DNA from: Mogibacterium sp.
GTDB taxonomy: Bacteria > Bacillota > Clostridia > Peptostreptococcales > Anaerovoracaceae
Assembly (NCBI GenBank): GCA_017405845.1
Contig: JAFQZQ010000041.1
Coordinates: forward strand, 62,001 to 126,000
Direction: 5' to 3'
DNA: 64,000 nt
The notes below the pieces were generated by a model. It ran no database searches. It saw nothing but the letters and a program-made list of their open reading frames with translations, and was not told the DNA's origin. Positions 32,448 through 42,004 of this stretch are shown in pieces. How positions within the stretch are numbered: the stretch's first letter is position 1; the number at the start of each line of letters is the position of its first letter. A program made the translations under genes and the position numbers.

Positions 32448-32580
32448 AGTGTATTATCCTCCGTTTACTCCGGCACAAGGCTTTTGGATCTGCCTGTGCT
32501 CCTATTCGTTTTCAATTATACATTTTTCAATCAGATTCGTCTATTTCCGATGCAGTGTCACTGACATTACCCAAATTAAA

Positions 32581-32763
32581 GATATATATAATACCGAAGC
32601 GAGCGTTGCGAAGGAGACGCCAGGAATGCCCGAGAGAGACCGCAGGTGAGCGGTTGGAACGTGTCTCGCAAGCGAAGCGTCAGAGCCGTTCCCCGCGAAG
32701 CAAGGTCGAGCGAGATGGCATTCCCGTCGACGAAGCACAGCGAGCAGAGGTATTATATATATC
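32581..32763. repeat. 183-bp imperfect palindromic element with 15-bp terminal inverted repeats
   Basis: GATATATATAATACC at 32581-32595 is the exact inverse of GGTATTATATATATC at 32749-32763. Inside, GGAATGCC (32613-32620) pairs with GGCATTCC (32716-32723), and GGAACG pairs with CGTTCC closer to the centre. Short motifs with GCGAAGC and GAAGCGAGC recur. The 153-bp interior is GC-rich while the tips are pure A/T plus one C pair. No reading frame or ribosome binding site is convincing. It ends on the first base of the TAG stop codon (complement) of the FtsX-type permease. It may be a MITE-like insertion or a structured RNA. Bases 32448-32580 hold only the cyclophilin promoter region. Confidence 0.75.
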
Positions 32764-35700
32764 TATTCTACAGATTTTAGCGACTCTGTCATAGATACAT
32801 CGCGCAGGCGTTTCTGCATAGCTAAATTAACCAGGAACGCAAACACGAACGTCAGAGCCACCGCTATCGGTATGTCATACGGGCCGTGCCGCGGTTCAAA
32901 ATAGATCATGCTCAGTACTATATTGTCTATTACGAATTTGAGGAGCCAGTCTCCCATCGGGATACCGACAATGGCCGCAACAGCCGTCAGGAACAGGTTC
33001 TCACGGAACACGTACTGCGAGACCTCTAACTGGTAGAATCCCAGCACCTTTATGGTGGCTATCTCGCGGATGCGCTCTGTGATGTTTATGTTTGTGAGGT
33101 TGTAAAGCACTATGAACGCAAGCAGCGCTGCCGACAGAATGACCACATAGACTATTGCGTTGAGGCTCTTCATCATCTTGCTGACATTCTCTCTGACATC
33201 AATATTGGTCTGTACCGCAGCGGTGTTCTCATAGCCCGCGGCATCTGCAGATGCATTCCTTATGCTTTCCTCTTCTGCACCGTCTTCAAAGTTTATGAAT
33301 GCAGCCTTTACATCCGGTTCCTTGCCGAAACCTTCACGGTAGGTATCAGTCGTCATGTATATGCTGTCATAGACGTAGTTATCCGCAACGCCGACTATCT
33401 TAACGTTCATCTCGCGATAGCCATCGCGCAGCTTTATCTCATCGCCTACGCCGATCCCATAATCGTGGTTCGTCTTCCTGACTATTACCACCTCCCCCGG
33501 TCCCGGGTAATCAATATGCTGATCCCCGTTATGGAGATCGATAAAATCACCGAATCCTTCAGCCTCAGTGGCAACACATGTGATATCCGCAGTCTTGTCA
33601 CCTATCACCGCAGTCACTTCCCCGCGGTGCAGGAACCTGACATTTTCGTCTGAGATGTTGCTGCCGGCCTTCATCTCTTCCATGAAATCCTTCTGCCTGT
33701 CATCTGTCATATTCTTGCTGAAAATGACAGTTATATCGTACAGTGATATCTCATCGAACTGGTAATCCGCCACCTTGGAGATCGTCGCCCTGATACCTAT
33801 GCCTGCGATCAGCAGCGCAGTGCAGCCGCTGACTCCTATAACCATCATCAGGAATCTTTTCTTGTCTCTGAAAATGTTGCGGATAGATACCTTATACAGG
33901 AAGCTTATGCGGTTCCACAGCGGTCTGATCCTCTCAAGGAGGATGCGTTTGCCTGCAGGCGGGGTCTTAGGTCTGATCAGCTCTGCCGGCGGCACCTTGA
34001 AGTCTGCCGCGATAGAGACCCATGTCGCTCCCATGGAGCAAAGAAGCGCTACTGCCAGGCATACAAGTCCCAGTTTATAGTTGATTATGTAATCGACCTT
34101 ATCGCTGAAATCGTACATCATCGTATACGCATCCCAGATTACAGCCGGGAACACCTTGCATCCTACGAAAAATCCCAGCAGAGTCCCGAGGAATGCAGCA
34201 CTGCCCGAATAGAACATGTACTTACCGACTATCTGTGAATTGCTGTAGCCGAGAGCCTTGAGTACGCCTATCTGCGTGCGCTGCTCATCCACCATTCTTG
34301 TCATGGTGGTCATGCATACCAGCGCTGCGATAAGGAAGAAGAACAGCGGGAATATTTTGGCGATATTGCTGACTATGCTTGAATTGCTGTCGAATGATGA
34401 ATATCCGGCGTTCTCCTTGCGCGAGAGCGCGTAGGAGTTGCCGATCTCCATGGTGTCGATCTTTTCCTGAGCTTCGTCGAGCTTATCCTTGGCGTCATCG
34501 AGCTCTTTCTTTGCCTTTCTGAACTCCTCGTTGGCCTTCTGCTCCTCATCCCTCAGCTGCTTTTCGCTGCTGTCGAGCTTTTTCTGCTGCTTATCGAGTT
34601 CCTTAAGGCCGGAGTTCGCCTGCGATACGCCCTTTTTCGCCTTGCTTATGCCATCCTCGAGCTGTTCCTTACCGGCTTTGGCCTCTTTCAGCTTCGAGTC
34701 AATAGTCGCAATGCCGGCATTGATCTCATTGATCTGGGCATCTATGCCCGCTATCTGCTGATTGACCCCTTCAAGCTGCTTGCTGAGCTCTGCGATCTGC
34801 ACGTTATAAGCATCGGCATTATCCGGATCGGCCTGAGCTGCATTTTTCAGGTCTGCGATGGACGACTCGAGCTGCGCTTTGCCTGCCTCTGCCTGAGCCT
34901 TTCCGTTCTTTGCCTGCGCGAGCCCTGCTGTCGCTTTTTCTCTTTCGCTGTTCAGCGTTTTTATGCCTGCTTTTACCTCTTTGAGCTTCGCCTCAAGGTC
35001 TTTGCGTGCAGAAGATGCCTGGCTTTTGCCTTTTTCCGCTTTTTTGCGGTTCGAATCGATCAGCTTTTCGCCCTTCGCGATCTTGTTCTTGGCATCTCTG
35101 ATTTCCTTCTCCGCGTTTGCCTTTTCTTCCTCGTATTTTGCGAGGTTATCTTCGTACTCCTGCTTTTTTTCGTCCAGCTCATCCTGCGCTTCTTTCCTTG
35201 CGGACTCGCGGCGGCCGTCTCTCACTGCCTCTGCCAGCGCTTCCATATTGTCTTCCTGCGCCTTGAGCTTGTCCTCCTGCTCATCTGTCAGAGAATCTTC
35301 GTCTCCGGTCAGCTTTACATAGAGGTTGGTATAGTAATCGACATCAAACGCGTCCCTGTCTATATAGAAGAAGGTATCGAGACTTCCGTTTCCGATGTCG
35401 GTCGACCCTCTCTGATAGTCAAGATATATCGGCGTATTGACCAGGCCGACTATCTCGAAGTCTTTTACATTGAAATCCTTGAGCTTGTCTTTATCGTTTT
35501 CATCTGTTATCTCGATATGGTCGCCGACTTTGAAGCCTTCGTCAGTAATGCTGTAGGCATCTATGACGCATTCATTCACGTTCTGCGGCAATCTTCCTTC
35601 GGTAACGTTAAGCGTGTTGATGCTGTCAGGTAAAGAGATAGCTTTAAGAGCTCTCGAATCACCGCTTCCGGAACGCGCTATCACATCTATCTGTATTGAA

Positions 35701-35951
35701 CCTTCGGCATCGCTCACGCCGTCCCAGGCTTTTGCCTCTTCAACGCTGTCATCATCAGCACCGTACGAGGAAAGTATCTGATAATCATAGAAGTTATGCG
35801 TGTCAAGGTAACGGCGGGCTGTGCTCACCATCGATTCCTTGCAGTCCTTCAGTCCACTGAAAAACCCCACTCCAAGCGCCACGATCGCAAAGATCGCGAG
35901 ATATCTTGCAAGTGAGGTTCTTATCTCTCTGAAGGTCGACTTTCTGAGCAT
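32763..35951 (-). CDS. FtsX/MacB-type ABC transporter permease with long coiled coil, 1062 aa
   Basis: Large permease of the FtsX family. Order: first membrane segment (about 15-35), an extracytoplasmic MacB-like region (about 40-230), a charged coiled coil of alternating Lys/Glu/Ala (about 235-515), three membrane segments (about 530-555, 585-605 and 635-660), a second extracytoplasmic domain (about 715-935), and three final segments (about 950-1045). It is paired with the ATPase just upstream (1-bp gap). Such permeases act in mechanotransmission or peptide and lipoprotein export rather than simple transport; substrate unknown. The palindromic element begins at its stop codon. Confidence 0.88.
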   Translation of the reverse strand: MLRKSTFREIRTSLARYLAIFAIVALGVGFFSGLKDCKESMVSTARRYLDTHNFYDYQILSSYGADDDSVEEAKAWDGVSDAEGSIQIDVIARSGSGDSRALKAISLPDSINTLNVTEGRLPQNVNECVIDAYSITDEGFKVGDHIEITDENDKDKLKDFNVKDFEIVGLVNTPIYLDYQRGSTDIGNGSLDTFFYIDRDAFDVDYYTNLYVKLTGDEDSLTDEQEDKLKAQEDNMEALAEAVRDGRRESARKEAQDELDEKKQEYEDNLAKYEEEKANAEKEIRDAKNKIAKGEKLIDSNRKKAEKGKSQASSARKDLEAKLKEVKAGIKTLNSEREKATAGLAQAKNGKAQAEAGKAQLESSIADLKNAAQADPDNADAYNVQIAELSKQLEGVNQQIAGIDAQINEINAGIATIDSKLKEAKAGKEQLEDGISKAKKGVSQANSGLKELDKQQKKLDSSEKQLRDEEQKANEEFRKAKKELDDAKDKLDEAQEKIDTMEIGNSYALSRKENAGYSSFDSNSSIVSNIAKIFPLFFFLIAALVCMTTMTRMVDEQRTQIGVLKALGYSNSQIVGKYMFYSGSAAFLGTLLGFFVGCKVFPAVIWDAYTMMYDFSDKVDYIINYKLGLVCLAVALLCSMGATWVSIAADFKVPPAELIRPKTPPAGKRILLERIRPLWNRISFLYKVSIRNIFRDKKRFLMMVIGVSGCTALLIAGIGIRATISKVADYQFDEISLYDITVIFSKNMTDDRQKDFMEEMKAGSNISDENVRFLHRGEVTAVIGDKTADITCVATEAEGFGDFIDLHNGDQHIDYPGPGEVVIVRKTNHDYGIGVGDEIKLRDGYREMNVKIVGVADNYVYDSIYMTTDTYREGFGKEPDVKAAFINFEDGAEEESIRNASADAAGYENTAAVQTNIDVRENVSKMMKSLNAIVYVVILSAALLAFIVLYNLTNINITERIREIATIKVLGFYQLEVSQYVFRENLFLTAVAAIVGIPMGDWLLKFVIDNIVLSMIYFEPRHGPYDIPIAVALTFVFAFLVNLAMQKRLRDVSMTESLKSVE

Positions 35952-35952
35952 G

Positions 35953-36666
35953 CTACCACTCTATCTCGGACACCGGTACCGGATCAGTGTTGATCGTCAC
36001 ATCCTGTACCCTTCCGCTCCTGACACTGATGACGCGGTCGCCCATCGGAGTGATCGCCTTATTGTGAGTAATGATAATAACCGTGGCGCCGGAGTTGTGC
36101 GCCTGGTCCTGCAGAAGCTGCAGTATCTGCTTGCCCGTGTTGTAATCTAGTGCACCTGTAGGCTCGTCGCAGAGCAGAAGCTTAGGGTTCTTTGCCAGTG
36201 CCCTTGCGATCGCAACTCTCTGCTGCTCTCCTCCCGAAAGTTGCCCCGGGAAGTTATACATTCTTTCGCCAAGGCCGACCGCTTTGAGGGTCTCTGCCGG
36301 ATCGAGAGGATCCCTGCAAATCTGAGTTGCAAGAGAAACGTTCTCAAGCGCAGTAAGATTCTGCACCAGATTATAAAACTGGAACACAAAGCCTATGTCG
36401 TATCTGCGGTACTTTGTGAGCTCTCTCATGCTGAGGCTGCTTATCTCCCTGCCATCGAGCAGCACCTTGCCGCTCGTAAGGGTATCCATGCCGCCGAGTA
36501 TGTTGAGGAGAGTCGTCTTGCCCGCACCGGACTCACCGACTACAATAGCAAGCTCGCCCTTCGCTACGCTGAAAGTAGCGTCGACCAGAGCTTCTATGTC
36601 GACTTCGCCCACGTGATACACCTTGCGGACATGTTCAAACACTACATAATCGTTTTTGTCGTACAT
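35953..36666 (-). CDS. ABC transporter ATPase, LolD/MacB type
   Basis: A 237-residue cytoplasmic ATPase. Walker A is GESGAGKTT (about 39-47), the signature [19 protein letters not shown] is at about 139-157, Walker B is [12 protein letters not shown] and the H-loop is THNKA. The LFVFQFYNL-like [19 protein letters not shown]-loop is typical of the LolD/MacB/FtsE group that drives FtsX-type permeases. It is directly upstream of the 1062-residue permease. Confidence 0.93.
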   Translation of the reverse strand: MYDKNDYVVFEHVRKVYHVGEVDIEALVDATFSVAKGELAIVVGESGAGKTTLLNILGGMDTLTSGKVLLDGREISSLSMRELTKYRRYDIGFVFQFYNLVQNLTALENVSLATQICRDPLDPAETLKAVGLGERMYNFPGQLSGGEQQRVAIARALAKNPKLLLCDEPTGALDYNTGKQILQLLQDQAHNSGATVIIITHNKAITPMGDRVISVRSGRVQDVTINTDPVPVSEIEW

Positions 36667-36679
36667 TATGCTAACCCCG

Positions 36680-37576
36680 TTAAATGAATATATTTATGCT
36701 GCCTATCACAAGGCCAATGAGTGCTCCGAGATCGACTATGAGCTTGAGCTCGGACTTCATAACGGTCAGCACTCCCTTTTCAAGCTCCTCCACAGACATG
36801 GAGTTGATCTTGTCTTCTACCACCTTCGCAACGTCTATCCTGCGAAGTGCCGAATTGACAGCGTTCACCACCGACTCCCTGTATGCTGCGGTTATCTTGT
36901 TTCTTACAAACTCCGGATCATAACCGGCCTGGTCGAGCACATACAGAGGCGTTCTCTCACCGAGGTCATGTATCCTCGTTGTTGTGATCTCGCTCACCAT
37001 CTCAGGCCCTTTGGCATCGATGAATTCCTCCATCTTGTTGCTTACCGCATCCATCACCCTGTCGATCATCTTGTCTGTGACCACCATTGACAGGAACCTC
37101 GAGTTCAGAACATGCTCAAGCATCATAGACTTACCCTCGCGGTGTATGGTATCCGGGATGTCCATTCTCTTTATGGCGTCAGTTATCTTTTGTGACAGAA
37201 GCTCGGTGAAGTTGTTCTCGAGCATGTCGTACTTCTCAGGACTGCCTGTCAGTATGGAGCCGGTGTCCTTGATATTTGAGTCAAGGATGCTCATCACCTT
37301 GTCGATGAGCGGCTTTTCCACTTCTTCTGTCAGCAGCCTGCCCGAGATATCCTCGCGCGTAAAGAGCTCATTCTGCACTATCTTGCCGGCTGACTTTGCC
37401 AGCCTCGCCTTGCCCTTCGGAATCGCCCCCGGAGTAAAAGGAAGCTGATGTCCGAACAGATAGACCGCCTTGCGCGGGCGGAAGAGCATCTTTACCGCTA
37501 TGTAATTAGTGAAGTATCCTATCACTGCTCCTACCAGCGGCGGGAGCAGATAAGTTGTGAATAAGTCCCAGTTCAT
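36680..37576 (-). CDS. DUF445 family membrane protein (YheB-like)
   Basis: A 298-residue protein anchored at both ends: an N-terminal hydrophobic segment (about 9-28, LLPPLVGAVIGYFTNYIAVK) and a C-terminal segment (about 278-297). The soluble middle is helical. The motif GAIPKGKARLAKSAGKIV at about 51-68 marks the DUF445 family, which has no assigned function. It lies 2 bp after the CPA2 antiporter stop and 13 bp before the ABC ATPase start, within the same cluster. Confidence 0.87.
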   Translation of the reverse strand: MNWDLFTTYLLPPLVGAVIGYFTNYIAVKMLFRPRKAVYLFGHQLPFTPGAIPKGKARLAKSAGKIVQNELFTREDISGRLLTEEVEKPLIDKVMSILDSNIKDTGSILTGSPEKYDMLENNFTELLSQKITDAIKRMDIPDTIHREGKSMMLEHVLNSRFLSMVVTDKMIDRVMDAVSNKMEEFIDAKGPEMVSEITTTRIHDLGERTPLYVLDQAGYDPEFVRNKITAAYRESVVNAVNSALRRIDVAKVVEDKINSMSVEELEKGVLTVMKSELKLIVDLGALIGLVIGSINIFI

Positions 37577-37578
37577 TT

Positions 37579-39897
37579 TCAGTCACCCTCCTTTGGCAGT
37601 TCTTCACCGGCAGACGATGATTCTGAACCCGTCTTACCGATCGAATGCGCAGCTATGCTGCTCAGGTTAGTTCCTGTACCGATGATCCAAAGTATATCCC
37701 CTTTTTCTATAAGCATGTTTGAATCCGGCATCGTTGTCGCATATCCTTCGCGCTCAAGACCCAGTATCATGCAGTGATTACGTGCGGTTATGCGGCTCCT
37801 TTTGATCGGTTTCCCTACATAAGGTTCGGTTCCTCTCACCTGTATGGCTGCACATGAGAGCGCATTGCCGCCGGTATAGTCCTCATTGAGGAACTCCTTG
37901 AGGGTTCGCATGTTCACATTCTGATCTATACCGAGTGTCTTGTAGAATGTCTCAAGCGATAATCTGTCTCCTATGACATGCACATGGTCTCCTGCGTGCA
38001 GAACAGTCTTTGCAGAAGGCATAGGCATTTTTTTATCACCGTGTCTTACCTTGACCACATACACAGCGTCTTTTCTTCCCCAATCGAGCTCCTGTATGGA
38101 CTTCCCTTCATATGCAGCACCTGCCGGTACGTCCCAGCCAAAGATGCTGTAGTCCTCGTCGAGCCAATGCTGTCTCTGCCTTGCGCCGCCACGTGCCTCC
38201 ATAGTCTTCTGATTCAGATTCGCGAAGAATCTGGTCTCGAGCTGCAGATAGTAAGTCGCAATGAATTCCGACCTCGCTATCAGGAAAACGCTGAGCGGTA
38301 TCAGCAGCACTATGATCAGATTATTTATGTTGAAGAGTGTCTCCACCGGGATCAGCGCTATGAGCTCTAATATAACCACCTTGATAAGTGTCATCACGAG
38401 CAGCGGAGGTCTGTTTGCCAGTCTGTCCATCCAGAGCTGTGTGAAAGCGACGCTTCTGTTTCCCATGAAAGGCACCGCGAATACTGCCAGCACAAGATAG
38501 TTCAAACCAATAGTAATGACTTTTGCCGCAGTAGCTCCCGTAATTGCCGCAAGTGCTGGATAGAGCGCCTGCACGCACACCAGAGTCAGCACCAGCATGA
38601 TGCTCCCGTAGATAGCGACCTTAAGCAAGTAATCCTTAAGGACTATCTTCCATTCAGAGACATGCTCCTCATCGTTACGGTTTTCCGAGGTGTAATTAAG
38701 TACCGTTCTTTTTACCTTTTCAGGGATAGGTTTGGATAACATTCTTATTATCTTATCCTGATTCCTGATCAGCACCGGTGTCATAATAATAGTCAGTATG
38801 GACGCAGCGACTATGACCGGATAAAGATAGCCGTCCATTACTCCCAGGGATATGCCCAGGCTGGCGATGATGAATGAGAATTCACCGATAGGGGCCAGCG
38901 AGATGCCGCCTCTCAGAGCAGTCACAGGTTCCTGACCGGACAGTATCATTCCGATGGTAGCGAATATGAGCTTTGCGACCACGGCAAGTATCGCTATAGG
39001 GACTATCGAAGTCCATCGCTCGGCGATGATGGCCGGGTCTACCATCATTCCTACAGAAAGAAAGAACACCGCCCCGAACATGTCCTTTATGCCTGCTGTC
39101 ACCCTTTCAACATTGTGGACATGCCGCGTGCCCGCGAAGAGCGATCCCGCAATGAAGGCTCCCAGCTCCATCGAGAAACCAAGCCAGTGCGCCAGCATTC
39201 CCATAAGGAAGCAGAAGCCCAGGCTGAGCAGTGTAAGCGTCTCATCGCTCATGAGGCCCATCGTTCTGTCGAGTATTGTCGGCAGAAAGAATATGCCGAG
39301 CACCAGCCAGAGCACAAGGTATGTGATCATGAGGAACATACGCAGCGCCATGCTGCTTCCGTCAGACGCCTGACTCGCGGATATGGTTGTAAGAACCACC
39401 ATCATGAAAACAGCTATAACGTCTTCCATCACGAGTGAGCCCATTACAAGGCCTGTGTACTTTTCACCCTCCAGGCCCATCTCGCTGAAGCATTTCTGTA
39501 TTACGACCGTAGAGCTGATGGACAGCATCGCTCCGAGGAAAACTGCGTTCATGGTGCTCATTCCGGCAAGTATTCCGAAACCGTATCCAACCAGCATTAC
39601 GCCGCCCATCTTGACAGCCGCCGATACTATGGCCGTACTGCCTATTTCAGACAGCTTGTGGAAATCAAATTCAAGTCCTATATGGAACAGTATTATGACA
39701 ACACCGATCTCACTCCAAGTCTCCACCGAAGCAGCACTCTCGATGTTCATGAAGAACGGGAAGTTCGGTCCGATAAGGAAGCCCGCGACAATATAGCCCA
39801 GTATTGTAGGGATCCTGAGTTTTTTAAATACTATCGTGACCACCGCTGCGGTGGTCAGCATTATTGCGAGGTCAACTATTAACTGTGGTACTTCCAT
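37579..39897 (-). CDS. CPA2-family cation:proton antiporter with C-terminal TrkA_C domains
   Basis: A 772-residue monovalent cation/proton antiporter. The Na_H_Exchanger domain (about 10-385, with about eleven membrane segments including GLEFDFHKLSEIG and GAFIAGSLFAGT) is followed by four further membrane segments (about 410-545) and two TrkA_C domains (about 590-670 and 685-755). There is no intervening TrkA_N nucleotide domain. This layout resembles KefB/RosB-like antiporters of anaerobes. TrkA_C domains may sense c-di-AMP; that is inference. It begins 6 bp after the metallopeptidase stop. Confidence 0.87.
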   Translation of the reverse strand: MEVPQLIVDLAIMLTTAAVVTIVFKKLRIPTILGYIVAGFLIGPNFPFFMNIESAASVETWSEIGVVIILFHIGLEFDFHKLSEIGSTAIVSAAVKMGGVMLVGYGFGILAGMSTMNAVFLGAMLSISSTVVIQKCFSEMGLEGEKYTGLVMGSLVMEDVIAVFMMVVLTTISASQASDGSSMALRMFLMITYLVLWLVLGIFFLPTILDRTMGLMSDETLTLLSLGFCFLMGMLAHWLGFSMELGAFIAGSLFAGTRHVHNVERVTAGIKDMFGAVFFLSVGMMVDPAIIAERWTSIVPIAILAVVAKLIFATIGMILSGQEPVTALRGGISLAPIGEFSFIIASLGISLGVMDGYLYPVIVAASILTIIMTPVLIRNQDKIIRMLSKPIPEKVKRTVLNYTSENRNDEEHVSEWKIVLKDYLLKVAIYGSIMLVLTLVCVQALYPALAAITGATAAKVITIGLNYLVLAVFAVPFMGNRSVAFTQLWMDRLANRPPLLVMTLIKVVILELIALIPVETLFNINNLIIVLLIPLSVFLIARSEFIATYYLQLETRFFANLNQKTMEARGGARQRQHWLDEDYSIFGWDVPAGAAYEGKSIQELDWGRKDAVYVVKVRHGDKKMPMPSAKTVLHAGDHVHVIGDRLSLETFYKTLGIDQNVNMRTLKEFLNEDYTGGNALSCAAIQVRGTEPYVGKPIKRSRITARNHCMILGLEREGYATTMPDSNMLIEKGDILWIIGTGTNLSSIAAHSIGKTGSESSSAGEELPKEGD

Positions 39898-39903
39898 GCT
39901 TTC

Positions 39904-40455
39904 CTAACCATAATTAAGCGCCTTACGGATCTTTTTCCATCCCGGCATGTATCTGTCCATCATGGCGTAAAATTTCGGGCCGTGGTCGGGCACAACTGTA
40001 TGCACCAGCTCGTGCAAAATGACGTAATCGAGTTCAGCGTCACTTCTTGTAGCGAGCATGAGGCTCAGGTTGATGTGATGTGTTGTGGTGTTGCAGCTGC
40101 CCCAGCGGGTATGCATATCCCTGACGGTCCAGCCATTGCAGTACAGGCCTGTTGCCTCTTCTATGACCGGGAGTCTGGTCTCAATGCGCCTTTTCAGCGC
40201 CCGTCTGCGCGCTTCTTTCTCAGCTTTGTCCGCAGGCTCCGGATGTGCGGCAGCCTTTGCGCGAACCTGTCTGACAGCTCTGTCTATCCAGTCGCGCTTG
40301 CTTCTGACAAATGTGATGACATCTCTTTCGGGCACAAAATACGGGGCGCTTATGACGATCCTGCCATCAGGCGCCTTAACGCGCATATTCATTTTTTTGA
40401 CGCGCTTTCTGGTCAGCTCGACCTCGAGCCCATCGATATAAATCAATTTAGTCAT
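39904..40455 (-). CDS. YgjP/DUF45-type zinc metallopeptidase
   Basis: A 183-residue protein of the YgjP-like (M48-related) family. The metal motif HELVH is at residues 148-152 with a further ligand His158 in DHGPKFYAMMDRYMPGW. The segment RWGSCNTTTHHINLSLML at about 117-134 is diagnostic. There is no membrane segment. Some homologues hydrolyse UTP, but peptidase activity has not been shown for most. It is the first gene of the minus-strand cluster running to 32763. Confidence 0.85.
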   Translation of the reverse strand: MTKLIYIDGLEVELTRKRVKKMNMRVKAPDGRIVISAPYFVPERDVITFVRSKRDWIDRAVRQVRAKAAAHPEPADKAEKEARRRALKRRIETRLPVIEEATGLYCNGWTVRDMHTRWGSCNTTTHHINLSLMLATRSDAELDYVILHELVHTVVPDHGPKFYAMMDRYMPGWKKIRKALNYG

Positions 40456-40551
40456 ACATAATTATTTTAGCACAAAACCCGTGTTTATATGTTGCACTTG
40501 TAAATGCTATACTGAAATACATAAGACAACGGCTGAGATAAGGAGGTACTT

Positions 40552-40908
40552 ATGGTTCTGGCAGTATGCTATCCGAGATGCAGCACATGCAAAAAAGCCG
40601 TGAAATGGCTCGAAGATAACAGCATTGATTACACATACAGAGATATTAAGCTCGATAACCCAAGCGAGGAGGAACTCAGAAAGTGGCATGCGGCAAGCGG
40701 TCTTCCACTGAAGAGATTCTTTAATACGAGCGGCATGCTTTATAAGGAGATGAAGCTGAAGGATAAGCTTCCGGATATGAGCGAGGATGAGATGTTTGCC
40801 CTGCTGGCAAGTGACGGCCTGCTCGTAAAAAGGCCTATAGCCGTTGCAGACAGCACGGTCCTTGTCGGATTCAAAGAAGCTGAATGGAATGCTGCATTTC
40901 TCAGATAA
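40552..40908 (+). CDS. Spx/ArsC-family thioredoxin-fold protein
   Basis: A 118-residue protein of the ArsC/Spx/YffB family. The redox CxxC is Cys10-Cys13 in CYPRCSTCKKAV, and the C-terminal part holds the LLVKRPIAV segment with the conserved RPI motif. It could be a Spx-type transcription factor adaptor or a reductase; the CxxC favours Spx-like function, but the RPI motif occurs in both. AAGGAGG lies upstream. ansA follows 25 bp downstream. Confidence 0.85.
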   Translation: MVLAVCYPRCSTCKKAVKWLEDNSIDYTYRDIKLDNPSEEELRKWHAASGLPLKRFFNTSGMLYKEMKLKDKLPDMSEDEMFALLASDGLLVKRPIAVADSTVLVGFKEAEWNAAFLR

Positions 40909-40933
40909 TTCTGACATGAAGGGAGAAAAAGAT

Positions 40934-41926
40934 ATGAAAAACATTCTGATCCTAAATACAGGAGGAACCTTCTCGTCACAGGCTTCAGAAAACGGACTTG
41001 CCCCATCGATAACCGGCGACGAGATCCTTAAAAAGCTGGGGATTGTACAGGAAGATATCAATCTGACTGTTGAAGACTATTGCTCTCTTGACAGTGCCAA
41101 CATCATGCCGGAAGACTGGGTCAGCATTGCGCGCAAGATCGCAGGCAGTCTGGCAGATTATGACGGATTCATTGTGATACACGGCACTGATACTCTGGCT
41201 TACACATCATCAATGCTGTCATTCATGCTGCAGAACATCCAGGTACCTGTAGTTGTGACAGGAAGTCAGATGCCGCTCAACACTCCGCTGTCTGACGCGC
41301 TTATGAATCTGCAATGTGCAGTCTGGATGGCTACGAGCGGAGTGCCGGGAGTCTTCGTTGCTTTCGACAGAAAGATAATGCTCGGATGCCGCACCAGCAA
41401 GGTAAGAACGATCAGCTTCAACGCTTTTGAAAGTATCAATCATCCTTATGTAGGTGAAGTAAACGCTTTCGGTCTGCAGCTTTATACTGACAGAAAGCCG
41501 AAGATGGTCAGGATCAACCTGCAGACGGATTATTCAGAAAAGATCGCAGTGCTTAAAGTGTTCCCGGGCATGAATCTGGAAATCTTCTCTTTTCTGCAGG
41601 ACCGCGGTTATGAAGGTGTATACATAGAGGGGTTCGGTCTTGGTGGACTGCCGTTCCTGAGGAACGACATCACAGCCGAAATAAAGAAGGCTTCTGACAA
41701 CGGCCTGCCTATACTGGTCGGCAGCCAGTGCAGATACGAGGGAAGCGATCTGAATGTATACGAAACAGGTCAGCGCATTCTTGACTGCGGTGGTATCCCG
41801 GTCTATGACATGACACAGGAAGCTGTAGTGACCAAGCTGATGTGGGTGCTGGGGCAGACGAAAAAATACGATCAGGTCAGATGGCTGTTCGGATCGAATC
41901 TGGTCGGAGAAGTAACTCTGAACTAA
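40934..41926 (+). CDS. ansA: Type I L-asparaginase
   Basis: Hydrolyses asparagine to aspartate and ammonia in the cytoplasm. The 330 residues have the catalytic threonines in LNTGGTFSS (Thr12 of TGGT) and HGTDTLAYT (about 88-96). The C-terminal half contains VYIEGFGLGGLPF. No signal peptide is present. I use the ATG at 40934, where GGGAG lies eight bases upstream; an in-frame ATG six codons earlier overlaps that site. Together with the alanine symporter and threonine enzymes it fits an amino-acid-fermenting lifestyle. Confidence 0.92.
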   Translation: MKNILILNTGGTFSSQASENGLAPSITGDEILKKLGIVQEDINLTVEDYCSLDSANIMPEDWVSIARKIAGSLADYDGFIVIHGTDTLAYTSSMLSFMLQNIQVPVVVTGSQMPLNTPLSDALMNLQCAVWMATSGVPGVFVAFDRKIMLGCRTSKVRTISFNAFESINHPYVGEVNAFGLQLYTDRKPKMVRINLQTDYSEKIAVLKVFPGMNLEIFSFLQDRGYEGVYIEGFGLGGLPFLRNDITAEIKKASDNGLPILVGSQCRYEGSDLNVYETGQRILDCGGIPVYDMTQEAVVTKLMWVLGQTKKYDQVRWLFGSNLVGEVTLN

Positions 41927-41942
41927 ACTGAAGAAAAGAAAA

Positions 41943-41977
41943 AGGGCTGTCGCATTTTTTCAAATGCGACAGTCCCT
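41943..41977. terminator. Terminator between ansA and the alanine symporter gene
   Basis: AGGGCTGTCGCATTT and AAATGCGACAGTCCCT pair with one G-U. The minus strand then has CTTTTTCTTTTC, so it suits the minus-strand symporter gene best, while plus-strand transcripts get a weaker tail. Confidence 0.8.
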
Positions 41978-42004
41978 CTTAATTTGCTTACGGTAATGCC
42001 GTAC

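Noticed and set aside
32581-32763. Ordinary transcription terminator
   Set aside because: 183 bp with 15-bp terminal repeats and a large internal loop; no T-run placement typical of a terminator.
40507-41061. A 184-codon open frame on the minus strand
   Set aside because: Antisense to the Spx-like and asparaginase genes, which have clear motifs and ribosome binding sites.
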